Part shown: one piece after another, positions 42,407 to 51,082 of the stretch
Numbering within the stretch: the first letter of the stretch is position 1
How the letters are laid out: every line of letters starts with the position of its first letter
NCBI GenBank assembly: GCA_903824965.1
Contig: CAIJYR010000022.1
Span: 1 to 54,444 of the forward strand
Length of the DNA stretch: 54,444 nt
Origin: an uncultured Thiotrichales bacterium
GTDB taxonomy: Bacteria > Pseudomonadota > Gammaproteobacteria > CAIRSR01
Direction: 5' to 3'
The notes under the pieces: generated by a model
Told to the model about the DNA's origin: nothing
The model's input: only the letters and a program-made list of their open reading frames with translations
Databases searched by the model: none
Made by a program: the position numbers and the translations under genes

Positions 42407-44593
42407 ATGTCGATGATAAAGAAGGTTGTTCGTTTTCTTGCACGCCTGTTATACGGCTATCGTACCTACAATGAATCGGTGTTGCAAACACGCGGCCCGG
42501 TGTTGCTTGTTCCGAACCATGTGTCCTGGTTCGACTGGTTGTTTATCGCCCTCTGTCTCGAGGACGACTGGCGCTTTGTGACCTCTAAGACGACGGCCCA
42601 GACCTCGTTCTTGCATCGCTGGATTATGATCAACCGTCACACCTTCCCCATTGATGCGTCCTCGCCCTATGCGTTGAAGCACATGGCGGCCTTTCTCAAC
42701 AACAACGGCCGCTTGGTGCTCTTCCCTGAGGGGCGACTCTCGCGCACAGGCAGTCTCATGAAGATTCCGGATGGCACCGGTTTTCTACTGCTCGCGACAC
42801 AGGCTAAGGTGATCACGGCCTACCTGCGTGGTGCCAATCGGCTGCCTTTTTGTCCCCATCCCGGGTGGCGGCGGTGGTTCCCTGAGGTGACGGTACACTT
42901 TAGCGAGGTTCAGACAGCGCCTAGACCAGAATACCACGGTATGCGAAAGGTTCGCGAGCATCTGACAGGATGGCTGCGCCAATCCATGGTACGGCAACAA
43001 TTTGAGGTAGAAATGCAGTTGGGGCCCTCGTCGGTTTATGCAGCAATCGCACACGAGGCACGCCAACACCGCAGCAAAGCCATTTTACAAGATTTTACAG
43101 AGCAATCGATCACCTACCAACGACTGTTGCTAGGCAGTGCACTGCTGGCAGACATCTGGGAAGCTCGACCTCGGCTGGGGAAAACACTCTTACAGAAGCA
43201 TGTTGGGGTACTGTTGCCTAACACGAATACGTTTCCGGTGGTGTTGATGAGTCTCTGGCAGGCTGGTTTTGTACCCGCCATTCTCAATTATACGATTGGC
43301 CCAAGCACACTTTTGAATTGCGTACAACTCGCAAGCTTACAGCATATCATTACGTCACATGCGTTCATTGAGAAGGCAAAAATAAACCTAGATGGATTGG
43401 TCGCGGCTGGGGTAGAACTTATTTACTTGGAAGACGTTCGTGCCGAGATGTCACCTGTGACCAAGGGGTTGACCTTTGTGCGGTTCCTGCTTCGGTTGGA
43501 CGCTTTTCACCCTGGGCCGCTTGCTTCTGACACAGCCCTTGTATTGTTCACGAGTGGTTCTGAGGGGATCCCAAAGGGTGTAGAACTTACGCATTACAAC
43601 CTGCTCTCGAACATTCGGCAAGTGCGGGTCAGTTGTGATCTAGACGATACGGATCGTGTTTTTAATGCGCTGCCACTGTTCCACAGCTTTGGTCTAACCG
43701 TAGGATTGCTTCTCCCGCTCTCCAATGGGTTGTATACCTACCTGTATCCTTCTCCGTTACACTATCGTATCGTACCCACATCTGTGTATCATCATGATTG
43801 CACTGTGCTGTTTGGAACCAATACGTTCTTGAACGGGTACGGACAACATGCACATCCCTACGATTTCCGTCAAGTGCGGTATTTGTTTGCGGGTGCGGAA
43901 AAGATACAAGAGGCTACTTTCAATTTATATGCCCGTAAGTTTGGCATTTCTATTCTGGAAGGGTATGGTGCGACAGAATGTTCTCCGGTATTGTCAGTCA
44001 ATTTGCCGATGGTGCGCTGCTTTGGTTCTGCGGGGCTGTTTCTGCCCTGCGTGGAATGGAGGCTAGATCCCGTAGAAGGGGTTCCTGAGGGGGGTCGCCT
44101 GTTTGTACGCGGCCCCAATGTAATGAAAGGGTATTTGAATCCAGAGGCGAATGCGAGTTTCCAACGCCTAGGTGGTTGGTACGATACGGGGGACATCGTG
44201 CAAGTGGATGAAAAGGGATTTGTGCATATCCTTGGACGACTCAAAAGATTTGCGAAGATCAGTGGAGAAATGGTGAGCCTAACGGCGGTCGAAGAGGCAC
44301 TGGCGGGGGCGTTTCCGCAGTATGGGCCGCGTTTTCAGGTGGCTATTGTCAGCCAACCGGATGTACAGAAGGGGGAAATGTTGGTTGCGGTTGCGAACGA
44401 TGCACACATACTGATCAGCGAGATTCGTATGGTGCTCAAGGCCAAAGGGTTCAGCAACCTTTGTATGCCGCGTGACCTCCGCTTCCTCAAGGACATTCCG
44501 AAACTGGGTACGGGCAAGGTCGATCATCGTGCGCTCCTTGCCTTGGTTCCCGCCTCAGGGACAGAAGACCGAGCAGAAGAATCGGAGCATTAG
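42407..44593 (+). CDS. aas: Aas-type lysophospholipid acyltransferase / acyl-ACP synthetase
   Basis: A 728-residue bifunctional enzyme. The N-terminal PlsC-type acyltransferase has NHVSWFDW (NHxxxxD) and FPEGRLSRTG. The AMP-binding half has LFTSGSEGIPKGVELTH, ALPLFHSFGLTVGLLLPL, ILEGYGATECSPVLSVN and GGWYDTGDI. It closely follows E. coli Aas, which re-acylates lysophosphatidylethanolamine at the membrane using fatty acid activated on ACP. The ATG at 42407 has AGGAG 9 bp upstream and is preferred over the open frame from 42353. It stands alone. Confidence 0.93.
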   Translation: MSMIKKVVRFLARLLYGYRTYNESVLQTRGPVLLVPNHVSWFDWLFIALCLEDDWRFVTSKTTAQTSFLHRWIMINRHTFPIDASSPYALKHMAAFLNNNGRLVLFPEGRLSRTGSLMKIPDGTGFLLLATQAKVITAYLRGANRLPFCPHPGWRRWFPEVTVHFSEVQTAPRPEYHGMRKVREHLTGWLRQSMVRQQFEVEMQLGPSSVYAAIAHEARQHRSKAILQDFTEQSITYQRLLLGSALLADIWEARPRLGKTLLQKHVGVLLPNTNTFPVVLMSLWQAGFVPAILNYTIGPSTLLNCVQLASLQHIITSHAFIEKAKINLDGLVAAGVELIYLEDVRAEMSPVTKGLTFVRFLLRLDAFHPGPLASDTALVLFTSGSEGIPKGVELTHYNLLSNIRQVRVSCDLDDTDRVFNALPLFHSFGLTVGLLLPLSNGLYTYLYPSPLHYRIVPTSVYHHDCTVLFGTNTFLNGYGQHAHPYDFRQVRYLFAGAEKIQEATFNLYARKFGISILEGYGATECSPVLSVNLPMVRCFGSAGLFLPCVEWRLDPVEGVPEGGRLFVRGPNVMKGYLNPEANASFQRLGGWYDTGDIVQVDEKGFVHILGRLKRFAKISGEMVSLTAVEEALAGAFPQYGPRFQVAIVSQPDVQKGEMLVAVANDAHILISEIRMVLKAKGFSNLCMPRDLRFLKDIPKLGTGKVDHRALLALVPASGTEDRAEESEH

Positions 44594-44617
44594 AACGTGC
44601 TGTCTCGCGATGGGGCA

Positions 44618-44639
44618 CACCCCGCCCTGAGGCGGGGTG
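44618..44639. terminator. Bidirectional hairpin between aas and carA
   Basis: A perfect 9-bp stem CACCCCGCC / GGCGGGGTG with loop CTGA lies between the two convergent stop codons. It has no T tract, so it may work as a pause or Rho-assisted site. Confidence 0.55.
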
Positions 44640-44653
44640 GAGGGCGAGGCGAC

Positions 44654-45814
44654 TTACGGAGCCGTACCTGGACGATGGTTTTCCATCATTTCGACGAATT
44701 GATCGAACAGCGATGCCACATCATGCGGGCCAGGGCTTGCTTCTGGATGCCCCTGGAAACCAAAGGCGGGGGCGTTCGTGCATCGAATCCCTTGGAGGCT
44801 GTTGTCGAAGAGAGAGCGATGGGTGACTGTCACGTTTGCGGGCAGACTGGATTCATCCACAGCGAACCCGTGGTTTTGACTGGTGATCATCACCTGGCCA
44901 GAAGCAATGTCTTGCACAGGATGGTTTGCACCGTGGTGGCCGAATTTCATTTTGATCGTTCTCGCTCCGCTTGCGAGTCCCAAAATCTGGTGTCCCAAGC
45001 AGATCCCAAAAAGCGGCACACGGCGCTCCATGAACGTGCGAGCCGCTGCAATGGCATACTCACATGGCTCCGGATCCCCAGGGCCGTTCGACAGAAACAC
45101 ACCGTTGGGCTGCATAGCCAGCACTGCCTGGGGGGGGGTTTCGGCGGGAACCACCGTGACATGACAGCCACGACTGACGAGCATTCGTAGGATGTTGTGC
45201 TTGACACCATAATCGTAGGCAACCACTCGAAAACGGAAAGATTCCTCGGGCGCTGTTGGATGCCCATGCGACAGGCTCCAAGTGCCTTCGATCCAGGGGT
45301 ACTCCTGTGTACAGCTCACCACCCGCGCCAGATCCATGCCCTTGAGACCAGGAAAGCCACGGGCTGCGGCCAGGGCCACGTCCGGATCTTGGGATTGTCC
45401 GGCCATGATGGCACCGTTTTGGGCACCTTTTTCGCGCAAGAGGCGCGTGAGACGCCGTGTATCGATGTCGGCAATGGCCACCACGCGGTGCATTGCAAGA
45501 TACTCTGGCAGGGAATACCGTGCCCGAAAGTTGGAGACACGCGGTGGCAAGTCGCGGATAATCAGCCCCGTTGCACGCACCTCGGGAGACTCTTCGTCCT
45601 CTAGGTTGCATCCTACGTTGCCGATGTGCGGATAGGTGAGGGTGACAATCTGTTTGCAGTAGGACGGGTCGGTGAGAATCTCCTGGTAGCCGGTCATGGC
45701 GGTGTTGAACACGACTTCGCCGACAGACAGACCCTCTACGCCGATGGATTCACCACGAAACAAGCTGCCGTCTTCCAAGGCCAGCAGAGCTGGTTGACGC
45801 ACATTCACCTCCAA
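44654..45814 (-). CDS. carA: Carbamoyl-phosphate synthase small subunit
   Basis: The glutaminase subunit, which hydrolyses glutamine and channels ammonia to CarB for arginine and pyrimidine synthesis. The N-terminal domain ([43 protein letters not shown]) is followed by a class I amidotransferase domain with nucleophile [13 protein letters not shown] and catalytic [13 protein letters not shown]. The length of 386 is normal. carB is not downstream; aas ends there, convergent. The large subunit must be encoded elsewhere. Confidence 0.97.
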   Translation of the reverse strand: MEVNVRQPALLALEDGSLFRGESIGVEGLSVGEVVFNTAMTGYQEILTDPSYCKQIVTLTYPHIGNVGCNLEDEESPEVRATGLIIRDLPPRVSNFRARYSLPEYLAMHRVVAIADIDTRRLTRLLREKGAQNGAIMAGQSQDPDVALAAARGFPGLKGMDLARVVSCTQEYPWIEGTWSLSHGHPTAPEESFRFRVVAYDYGVKHNILRMLVSRGCHVTVVPAETPPQAVLAMQPNGVFLSNGPGDPEPCEYAIAAARTFMERRVPLFGICLGHQILGLASGARTIKMKFGHHGANHPVQDIASGQVMITSQNHGFAVDESSLPANVTVTHRSLFDNSLQGIRCTNAPAFGFQGHPEASPGPHDVASLFDQFVEMMENHRPGTAP

Positions 45815-45905
45815 GGGCTAAATCGGCTATTTTCCGACAGGAACAAACAGCGGTACCATTCTACCGATTCTCCCGCACCCTGTCTAACGGCACCATCCAG
45901 CGTCC

Positions 45906-46631
45906 ATGGCTTCCTTTCCTGTACATCTTTCTGTTGCGATGACCGTGAGCGGCATCGGTGCGACGACGTTGTTGGTGAGCGGGATGGCTACTCCTCCCGA
46001 CGTAGTGCTGTACTTTATGTTAGGCACCCTCGGGGGTGTTTTGCCGGATATGGATTCTAAACACTCCACGCCTTTGCGCGTCGGATTCGAGGTCTTCTCT
46101 GTGTTGGGTGCCTCGATCGTGATGTTCCGTCTGGGTACCCACCTCTCGGTGCTAGAACTCTGTTGCCTTTGGTTGGGCACGTTTGTGGCTTTGCGCTACG
46201 GTTTGTTTTACGCCTTCACCAGTCTCACCGTCCACCGAGGCGTTTTCCATACTATTCCTGCGGCTGTTCTGTTGTGTTTTTTGACAGCGATAGTGGTGCA
46301 TCACTTGGATGGATCGACCCCCCTAGCCTCTTGGATCGCGGGGATTTTTGCGGGTTGTGGCTATCTAGTTCACTTGATTCTGGACGAGGTTTATAGTGTC
46401 GACCTTGCTGGCGCACAGATGAAACGATCCTTCGGAACAGCGTTCAAAATCTTGGCCCCGCGCAGTCCGTTCGCTTCGCTGTTGTTGTATGTGACTCTGA
46501 TCGCAGTATGGCAATGGACGCCGGATACACGCAGTTTTGTAAATACTGTTACCAATGGCCATCTTTGGCAGCGTATCGAGACCCGTTTGCTGCCACACGA
46601 TGGCTGGTTTCATCATCTACACCTGAACTGA
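45906..46631 (+). CDS. YdjM-like membrane-bound metal-dependent hydrolase
   Basis: A 241-residue membrane protein of the YdjM/LexA-binding-inner-membrane-associated hydrolase family: FPVHLSVAMTVSGI at the start, GGVLPDMDSKHSTPLR as the DxD-type metal motif, HRGVFHTIPAAV and YLVHLILDEVYSVDL. About five membrane helices are predicted. The role in cells is poorly known. The stop codon lies inside a 10-bp tandem repeat that would alter the C-terminus if the copy number changed. A terminator follows after about 50 bp. Confidence 0.85.
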   Translation: MASFPVHLSVAMTVSGIGATTLLVSGMATPPDVVLYFMLGTLGGVLPDMDSKHSTPLRVGFEVFSVLGASIVMFRLGTHLSVLELCCLWLGTFVALRYGLFYAFTSLTVHRGVFHTIPAAVLLCFLTAIVVHHLDGSTPLASWIAGIFAGCGYLVHLILDEVYSVDLAGAQMKRSFGTAFKILAPRSPFASLLLYVTLIAVWQWTPDTRSFVNTVTNGHLWQRIETRLLPHDGWFHHLHLN

Positions 46632-46675
46632 ATTGAACTGAATTGAACTGAATTGAACTGAATTGAATTGAATGG
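46625..46675. repeat. 10-bp short tandem repeat across the stop codon
   Basis: The unit GAACTGAATT occurs four times exactly (46625-46664), then GAATTGAAT. The stop codon of the upstream gene (46629-46631) is in the first unit. Because 10 is not a multiple of 3, the array is open to slippage; stops recur in the array. Confidence 0.85.
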
Positions 46676-46682
46676 TACAACC

Positions 46683-46708
46683 ACCCCCTAATGCTCGTGG
46701 GGGTTTTT
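46683..46708 (+). terminator. Rho-independent terminator
   Basis: A 6-bp stem ACCCCC / GGGGGT with loop TAATGCTCGT is followed by TTTT. It separates the ydjM-like gene from the yejA-like gene. Confidence 0.75.
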
Positions 46709-46720
46709 ACGGAGAAGCAG

Positions 46721-48529
46721 ATGAATGTCATTGTCCTGTTGGTTCTGAGCTTGCTTCCTGTGCTCGGTATGGCGGCCCCTGCGCATGGGATTGCCATGCA
46801 CGGTGATCTGAAATACGGCGCTGATTTTACTCATTTTGAGTATGTCAATCTAGAGGCGCCGAAGGGGGGTACCTTACGTCTTGCGGCCGTGGGTACCTAT
46901 GACAGCCTCAATCCTTTTATTCTCAAAGGCATTGCACCTGCAAGCAATGGTTTTTTGTTTGACACCTTGATGTCTCAATCACGGGACGAACCCTTTTCGG
47001 AGTACGGTTTGGTGGCGGAGAGCATCGAAACCCCGCCCGATCGCTCCTGGGTAGCGTTTACCCTCCGAAAAGAAGCACGCTTTCATGACGGCAGCCCCAT
47101 GACCGTGGAGGATGTCGTGTGGAGTTTTGAAACGCTCAAGACCAAAGGACATCCCTTTTATCGGAGTTATTACGCAAGCATTCTGAGAGCCGAAGCAACT
47201 GGCGCACGTACCGTTCGCTTTACTTTTGTTCCAGGAAGCAACCGAGAATTGCCGCTGATTCTCGGACAGATGCCCCTTCTCTCCAAAGCGTATTGGGAGA
47301 AGCGTGATTTTGAAAAGACCACACTCGAAGTACCGATCAGCAGTGGCCCGTATCGCATTGAAACAATGGATCCAGGGCGCAGCATCACCTACCAACGGGT
47401 ACCCGATTATTGGGGAAAAGATCTTCCGGTCAACCGAGGGCGTTATAATTTCGACAAAATACACATCGATTATTACCGAGATGGCACCGTATCCTTAGAG
47501 GCCCTAAAAGCAGGGGCGTATGATGTGCGTGTGGAAAACGTTTCTAAGAATTGGGCCATGGCCTACGATGTACCTGCTGTACGTGATGGCCTTCTCAAGA
47601 AAGTAGAAATCCCCAATGATGAACCTACTGGTATGCAAGGTTTTTTCTTTAATACCCGTCGTGCAGTCTTTCAAGATCGTCGGGTACGGGCTGCGTTGGC
47701 CTATGCCTTCGATTTTGAATGGACCAACAAGAATCTTTTTTATGGTGCGTACACCCGCACCACGAGTTTTTTTGCAAACTCGGACTTGGCCTCTCGTGGA
47801 CTGCCGAGTGCTGCGGAGCTTGCGGTGTTGAACCCTTTTCGGGGCAAAATTCCAGAGGAGGTCTTTACGCAGGAATACAAACCGCCGGTCAGCGATGGAT
47901 CAGGGCAAATCCGAGACAATTTGCGACAGGCGTTAGATTTATTAAAACAGGCGGGTTGGTCAATCAGGGATCAGCGGATGGTCCATGAGGCTTCTGGTCA
48001 ACCGATGGTGTTTGAAATTCTGCTCGTCTCCCCTGACTTTGAGCGTATTGTCCTGCCCTTTGTGCATAATTTAGATCGCTTAGGCATTACAGCACGGGTA
48101 CGGACGATCGACGCCACCCAATACCAAAACCGCATGGATACCTTTGATTACGATATGGTCGTAGAAGCGGTGGGCCAGTCGCTGTCCCCGGGCAACGAGC
48201 AACGCGATCTCTGGGGGTCTGAACAGCTGTTGCAGGAAGGCAGCCGCAATGTGGCGGGGGTGCATGATCCGGTCGTAGATCAGCTGGTGGCACAGATCAT
48301 CGCCTCGCCCGACCGAGAGGCATTGGTGGCGCGTACCCGTGCATTGGACAGGGTGCTTTTGTGGGGCTTTTATGTCATCCCCCACTGGCATTTGCATATC
48401 TATCGTGTGGCATATTGGGACAAACTGGGCCGTCCAGCGGTGTCGCCCCGCTATGATCTCGGACTCGAAACCTGGTGGGTCGATCCGGCCAAAGAAGCAG
48501 CCCTAGAAAGCCGTCGCTCCCTGCACTGA
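46721..48529 (+). CDS. YejA-like oligopeptide/microcin C-type ABC substrate-binding protein
   Basis: A 602-residue periplasmic solute-binding protein of family 5. It has a signal peptide (VIVLLVLSLLPVLGMAAPAHG), then the YejA-type start AMHGDLKYGADFTHFEYVNLEAPKGGTLRL, GTYDSLNPFILKG and the SBP_bac_5 hallmark YDSLN...FTLRKEARFHDGSPMTVEDVVWSF. The ATG at 46721 has GGAG about 8 bp upstream. No yejBEF permease or ATPase genes follow. A DegT-family gene starts 14 bp later, probably on the same transcript. Confidence 0.92.
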   Translation: MNVIVLLVLSLLPVLGMAAPAHGIAMHGDLKYGADFTHFEYVNLEAPKGGTLRLAAVGTYDSLNPFILKGIAPASNGFLFDTLMSQSRDEPFSEYGLVAESIETPPDRSWVAFTLRKEARFHDGSPMTVEDVVWSFETLKTKGHPFYRSYYASILRAEATGARTVRFTFVPGSNRELPLILGQMPLLSKAYWEKRDFEKTTLEVPISSGPYRIETMDPGRSITYQRVPDYWGKDLPVNRGRYNFDKIHIDYYRDGTVSLEALKAGAYDVRVENVSKNWAMAYDVPAVRDGLLKKVEIPNDEPTGMQGFFFNTRRAVFQDRRVRAALAYAFDFEWTNKNLFYGAYTRTTSFFANSDLASRGLPSAAELAVLNPFRGKIPEEVFTQEYKPPVSDGSGQIRDNLRQALDLLKQAGWSIRDQRMVHEASGQPMVFEILLVSPDFERIVLPFVHNLDRLGITARVRTIDATQYQNRMDTFDYDMVVEAVGQSLSPGNEQRDLWGSEQLLQEGSRNVAGVHDPVVDQLVAQIIASPDREALVARTRALDRVLLWGFYVIPHWHLHIYRVAYWDKLGRPAVSPRYDLGLETWWVDPAKEAALESRRSLH

Positions 48530-48543
48530 CAGGAAGGCTGTGC

Positions 48544-49860
48544 ATGACCTCCCTTCCTGCCATTTTGGGCGGCGTACCGATACGTCGCACACCCTTTCCG
48601 CCACGGCGCACGATGGGTACAGAGGAACGTGCTGCGGTGCTTGCGGTGCTCGATTCGGACTGTCTGTCGGGTTTTATCGGCGCAGCTGGCGAAGGCTTTC
48701 TGGGTGGCCCGCAGGTACGTGCTTTCGAGTCGGCATGGGCCGATCAGTATGGTTTTCGTCACGCGGTCAGTGTCAATTCCTGGACATCGGGTCTTGTGGC
48801 CGCACTCGGAGCGGTCGGCGTTGGGCCGGGCGATGAGGTCATTTGTTCTCCCTTCACCATGTCGGCCTCTGCGACCTGCGCCCTTTTTTGGGGTGCTGTG
48901 CCGGTTTTCGCGGACATTGATCCCGTTACGTTTTGTCTAGACCCTGCTTCGGTTGCGGCCAAGTGTTCTCCGCGTACCCGTGCGATCGTGGTTGTTCATC
49001 TCTTTGGGCATCCTGCGGACATGGACGGCATTCTTGCTGTTGCGCGACGTGCGAACATCGCGGTGGTCGAAGACGCTGCCCAAGCGCCTGGCGCTCGCTA
49101 TCACGGCCAACCTGTTGGGGCGCTGGGTGCGTGTGGTGGTTTCAGCCTGAACTACCACAAGCACATCCACACGGGTGAGGGGGGCATGTTGGTCACGCAG
49201 GACGATGCCATTGCCAAACGTCTGCAACTCATCCGCAACCATGGGGAGAATCTACCGGATCACTGGCCGATCGATACGGATACGTGCCTTTTTGGGGGAA
49301 ACTATCGGCTGACCGAGCTACAGGCCGCCATCGGAATTGCGCAGTTGCAACGCTTGGAAGGTTTGTTGGCACATCGCCAGGCGTTGGCGACCTATCTCAG
49401 TGCGCAATTGTCTGGGTATCCGGGGATTGTACCGCCTGTGGTGGCAGAGGATTGTACCCATTCGTGGTACGTGTACCCGATTCGTTATGATGCTGAGACG
49501 GTGGGTTTGTCGCGCTCGCTTTTCGTGCAGGCGGTGAATGCAGAGTTGCCGCTTCCGCATGATTTCGAGGCTACGGCCTTGGTGGGGGGGTATGTGCGGC
49601 CGCTCTATCTGAATCGCGTGTATCAAGAACGTCGGGCTTTTGCCCATGGACACTTTCCCTTTGATCGTTCTCCCTTAGTATCTTATGAAGCGGGGTTGTG
49701 TCCAGTTGCGGAACGTATGTCGGAGCGTGAATTGTTGCTGTGTCCGATTGTCCGAGAGCCGCTGTGTACTCATGATCTCGATGATTTGGTCGCGGCGATT
49801 GATCGCGTTCTGACGCACGCACCTATGATTCAAACGCAAGTTGGCGTGCCAAGAGCGTAA
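48544..49860 (+). CDS. DegT/DnrJ/EryC1/StrS-family PLP aminotransferase
   Basis: A 438-residue PLP enzyme of the sugar-aminotransferase fold type. It shows the family's VSVNSWTSGLVAALGAVGVGPGDEVI, VEDAAQAPGARYHG, PLP-lysine region FSLNYHKHIHTGEGGM and YRLTELQAAIGIAQLQRL. Such enzymes aminate keto-sugars for surface glycans or antibiotics; no nucleotide-sugar gene is adjacent, so the substrate is open. It follows the YejA-like gene by 14 bp. Its 3' end overlaps glcF on the other strand by 38 bp. Confidence 0.92.
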   Translation: MTSLPAILGGVPIRRTPFPPRRTMGTEERAAVLAVLDSDCLSGFIGAAGEGFLGGPQVRAFESAWADQYGFRHAVSVNSWTSGLVAALGAVGVGPGDEVICSPFTMSASATCALFWGAVPVFADIDPVTFCLDPASVAAKCSPRTRAIVVVHLFGHPADMDGILAVARRANIAVVEDAAQAPGARYHGQPVGALGACGGFSLNYHKHIHTGEGGMLVTQDDAIAKRLQLIRNHGENLPDHWPIDTDTCLFGGNYRLTELQAAIGIAQLQRLEGLLAHRQALATYLSAQLSGYPGIVPPVVAEDCTHSWYVYPIRYDAETVGLSRSLFVQAVNAELPLPHDFEATALVGGYVRPLYLNRVYQERRAFAHGHFPFDRSPLVSYEAGLCPVAERMSERELLLCPIVREPLCTHDLDDLVAAIDRVLTHAPMIQTQVGVPRA

Positions 49861-51055
49861 TCGGATGGATGATTTCGAGGCTGATCCCAGCCTGTTGCGT
49901 GCCCTGGGTAAGATGTAGCGCACAACCGAGGTTGGAGGTGACCAAAATATCAGGTGCAATTTCACGCAGTGCGTCGATCTTGTCCGACTGTAGCGCCTCC
50001 GTAAGATCCGAATGCGTGAGCAAAGCCGCACCCGCACCCCCACAACATTGGTTGTTTTCGGGGAGCGGAAGCACCATCAGACCCGGAATACGCCGCAGCA
50101 ATTGATAGGGGCCTTCGGGTTTGCGCAAGCCATTGACGAGAGAACAAGGATCATGCACAGCCACGCGCTTGTGAAGTGGTCGCACGGTGATCTCTTTGGG
50201 CCAAGGAGAACGTGCCAGAAAATCGCTGATATCCATCACACGATGGTCGCCATGTTGAGCGTGAAGGCTTTCGGCAAGGGTAACGCCACAACCGCTGGCC
50301 ATGGTAAGAATGGCGAGCCATTCTGGTTTGGCAAAAGTCGCTGCATTCTGCTGTAGGAGGGGTTCTGCACCGACCGGATCACCAGCATGAAGATGCAATG
50401 CGCCGCAACAACCCTGCTCCGGAGGCACATCGACGCTAAAGCCTAGGTGTGTGAGTACATGCAGCGAGGCTTCGAGGGTCGTACGGTCCAGGAGTTTGGT
50501 GATACATCCGGTGAACAAGGCAACGCGCCCCCGCTCCACACCACGCGCAGGATAATGTGGTTGAAACGGCAAGGGCGCATGCAACGGTGGCAACAAACGT
50601 GCGAGTCGTCGCAGGCCGAGGAGTGGCGCAAGACGGATGAGACCACTGCGTTGTAGTTTGTACAACAGCCCTGCCAAACGCTGCAAACGGTCTGGTTGGG
50701 CGATCAGGCCATGCAAAAGCAAGCGTTCTACCAAGGGGGTTCCCACGCGCTCCGCGAGCAGTGCGCGTCCTGCGTCGATGATCCGACCGTAGGGTACGCC
50801 AGAGGGACAACTCCGCTCACAGGCCCGACAGACCAAGCAGTGTGCGATGTGGGCACGCATGCGAGGGGAGGGGGTCAGTGAATTGGAAGCAAGTGCGATG
50901 AGGATCGCGATGCGACCACGTGGAGATTCTCCCTCCTCACGGTTTTTCAGGTAGGTGGGACAATAGGCCGAGCACATGCCGCACAGCACACACTGATCGG
51001 CTTCCCGCAGGGGAAACGCCGAAGCGGGATCATGCGTACCACCAAACAGGGCCAT
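49823..51055 (-). CDS. glcF: Glycolate oxidase iron-sulfur subunit
   Basis: A 410-residue electron-transfer subunit of glycolate dehydrogenase. Two 4Fe-4S motifs lie at the N-terminus: CVLCGMCSAYCPTY near residue 22 and CLVCRACERSCP near 73. Two CCG heterodisulfide-reductase-type domains follow (EQGCCGALH and NNQCCGGAG). GlcF passes electrons from the flavin subunits to the quinone pool. glcD and glcE are not next to it. It overlaps the DegT-family gene tail to tail by 38 bp and starts 27 bp downstream of the adhesin stop. Confidence 0.94.
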   Translation of the reverse strand: MALFGGTHDPASAFPLREADQCVLCGMCSAYCPTYLKNREEGESPRGRIAILIALASNSLTPSPRMRAHIAHCLVCRACERSCPSGVPYGRIIDAGRALLAERVGTPLVERLLLHGLIAQPDRLQRLAGLLYKLQRSGLIRLAPLLGLRRLARLLPPLHAPLPFQPHYPARGVERGRVALFTGCITKLLDRTTLEASLHVLTHLGFSVDVPPEQGCCGALHLHAGDPVGAEPLLQQNAATFAKPEWLAILTMASGCGVTLAESLHAQHGDHRVMDISDFLARSPWPKEITVRPLHKRVAVHDPCSLVNGLRKPEGPYQLLRRIPGLMVLPLPENNQCCGGAGAALLTHSDLTEALQSDKIDALREIAPDILVTSNLGCALHLTQGTQQAGISLEIIHPITLLARQLAFES

Positions 51056-51082
51056 GGTGTCAGCGATGCTCAGGAGGATGGT

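Noticed and set aside
44597-45190. 197-codon plus-strand frame
   Set aside because: It is antisense to carA and includes the bidirectional hairpin; composition is that of a shadow frame.
45815-45905. LexA box upstream of the YdjM-like gene
   Set aside because: E. coli ydjM is SOS-controlled, but no CTGT-N8-ACAG site was found in this divergent region.
46625-46675. CRISPR or telomere-like array
   Set aside because: The unit is only 10 bp with no spacers; it is a simple tandem repeat.
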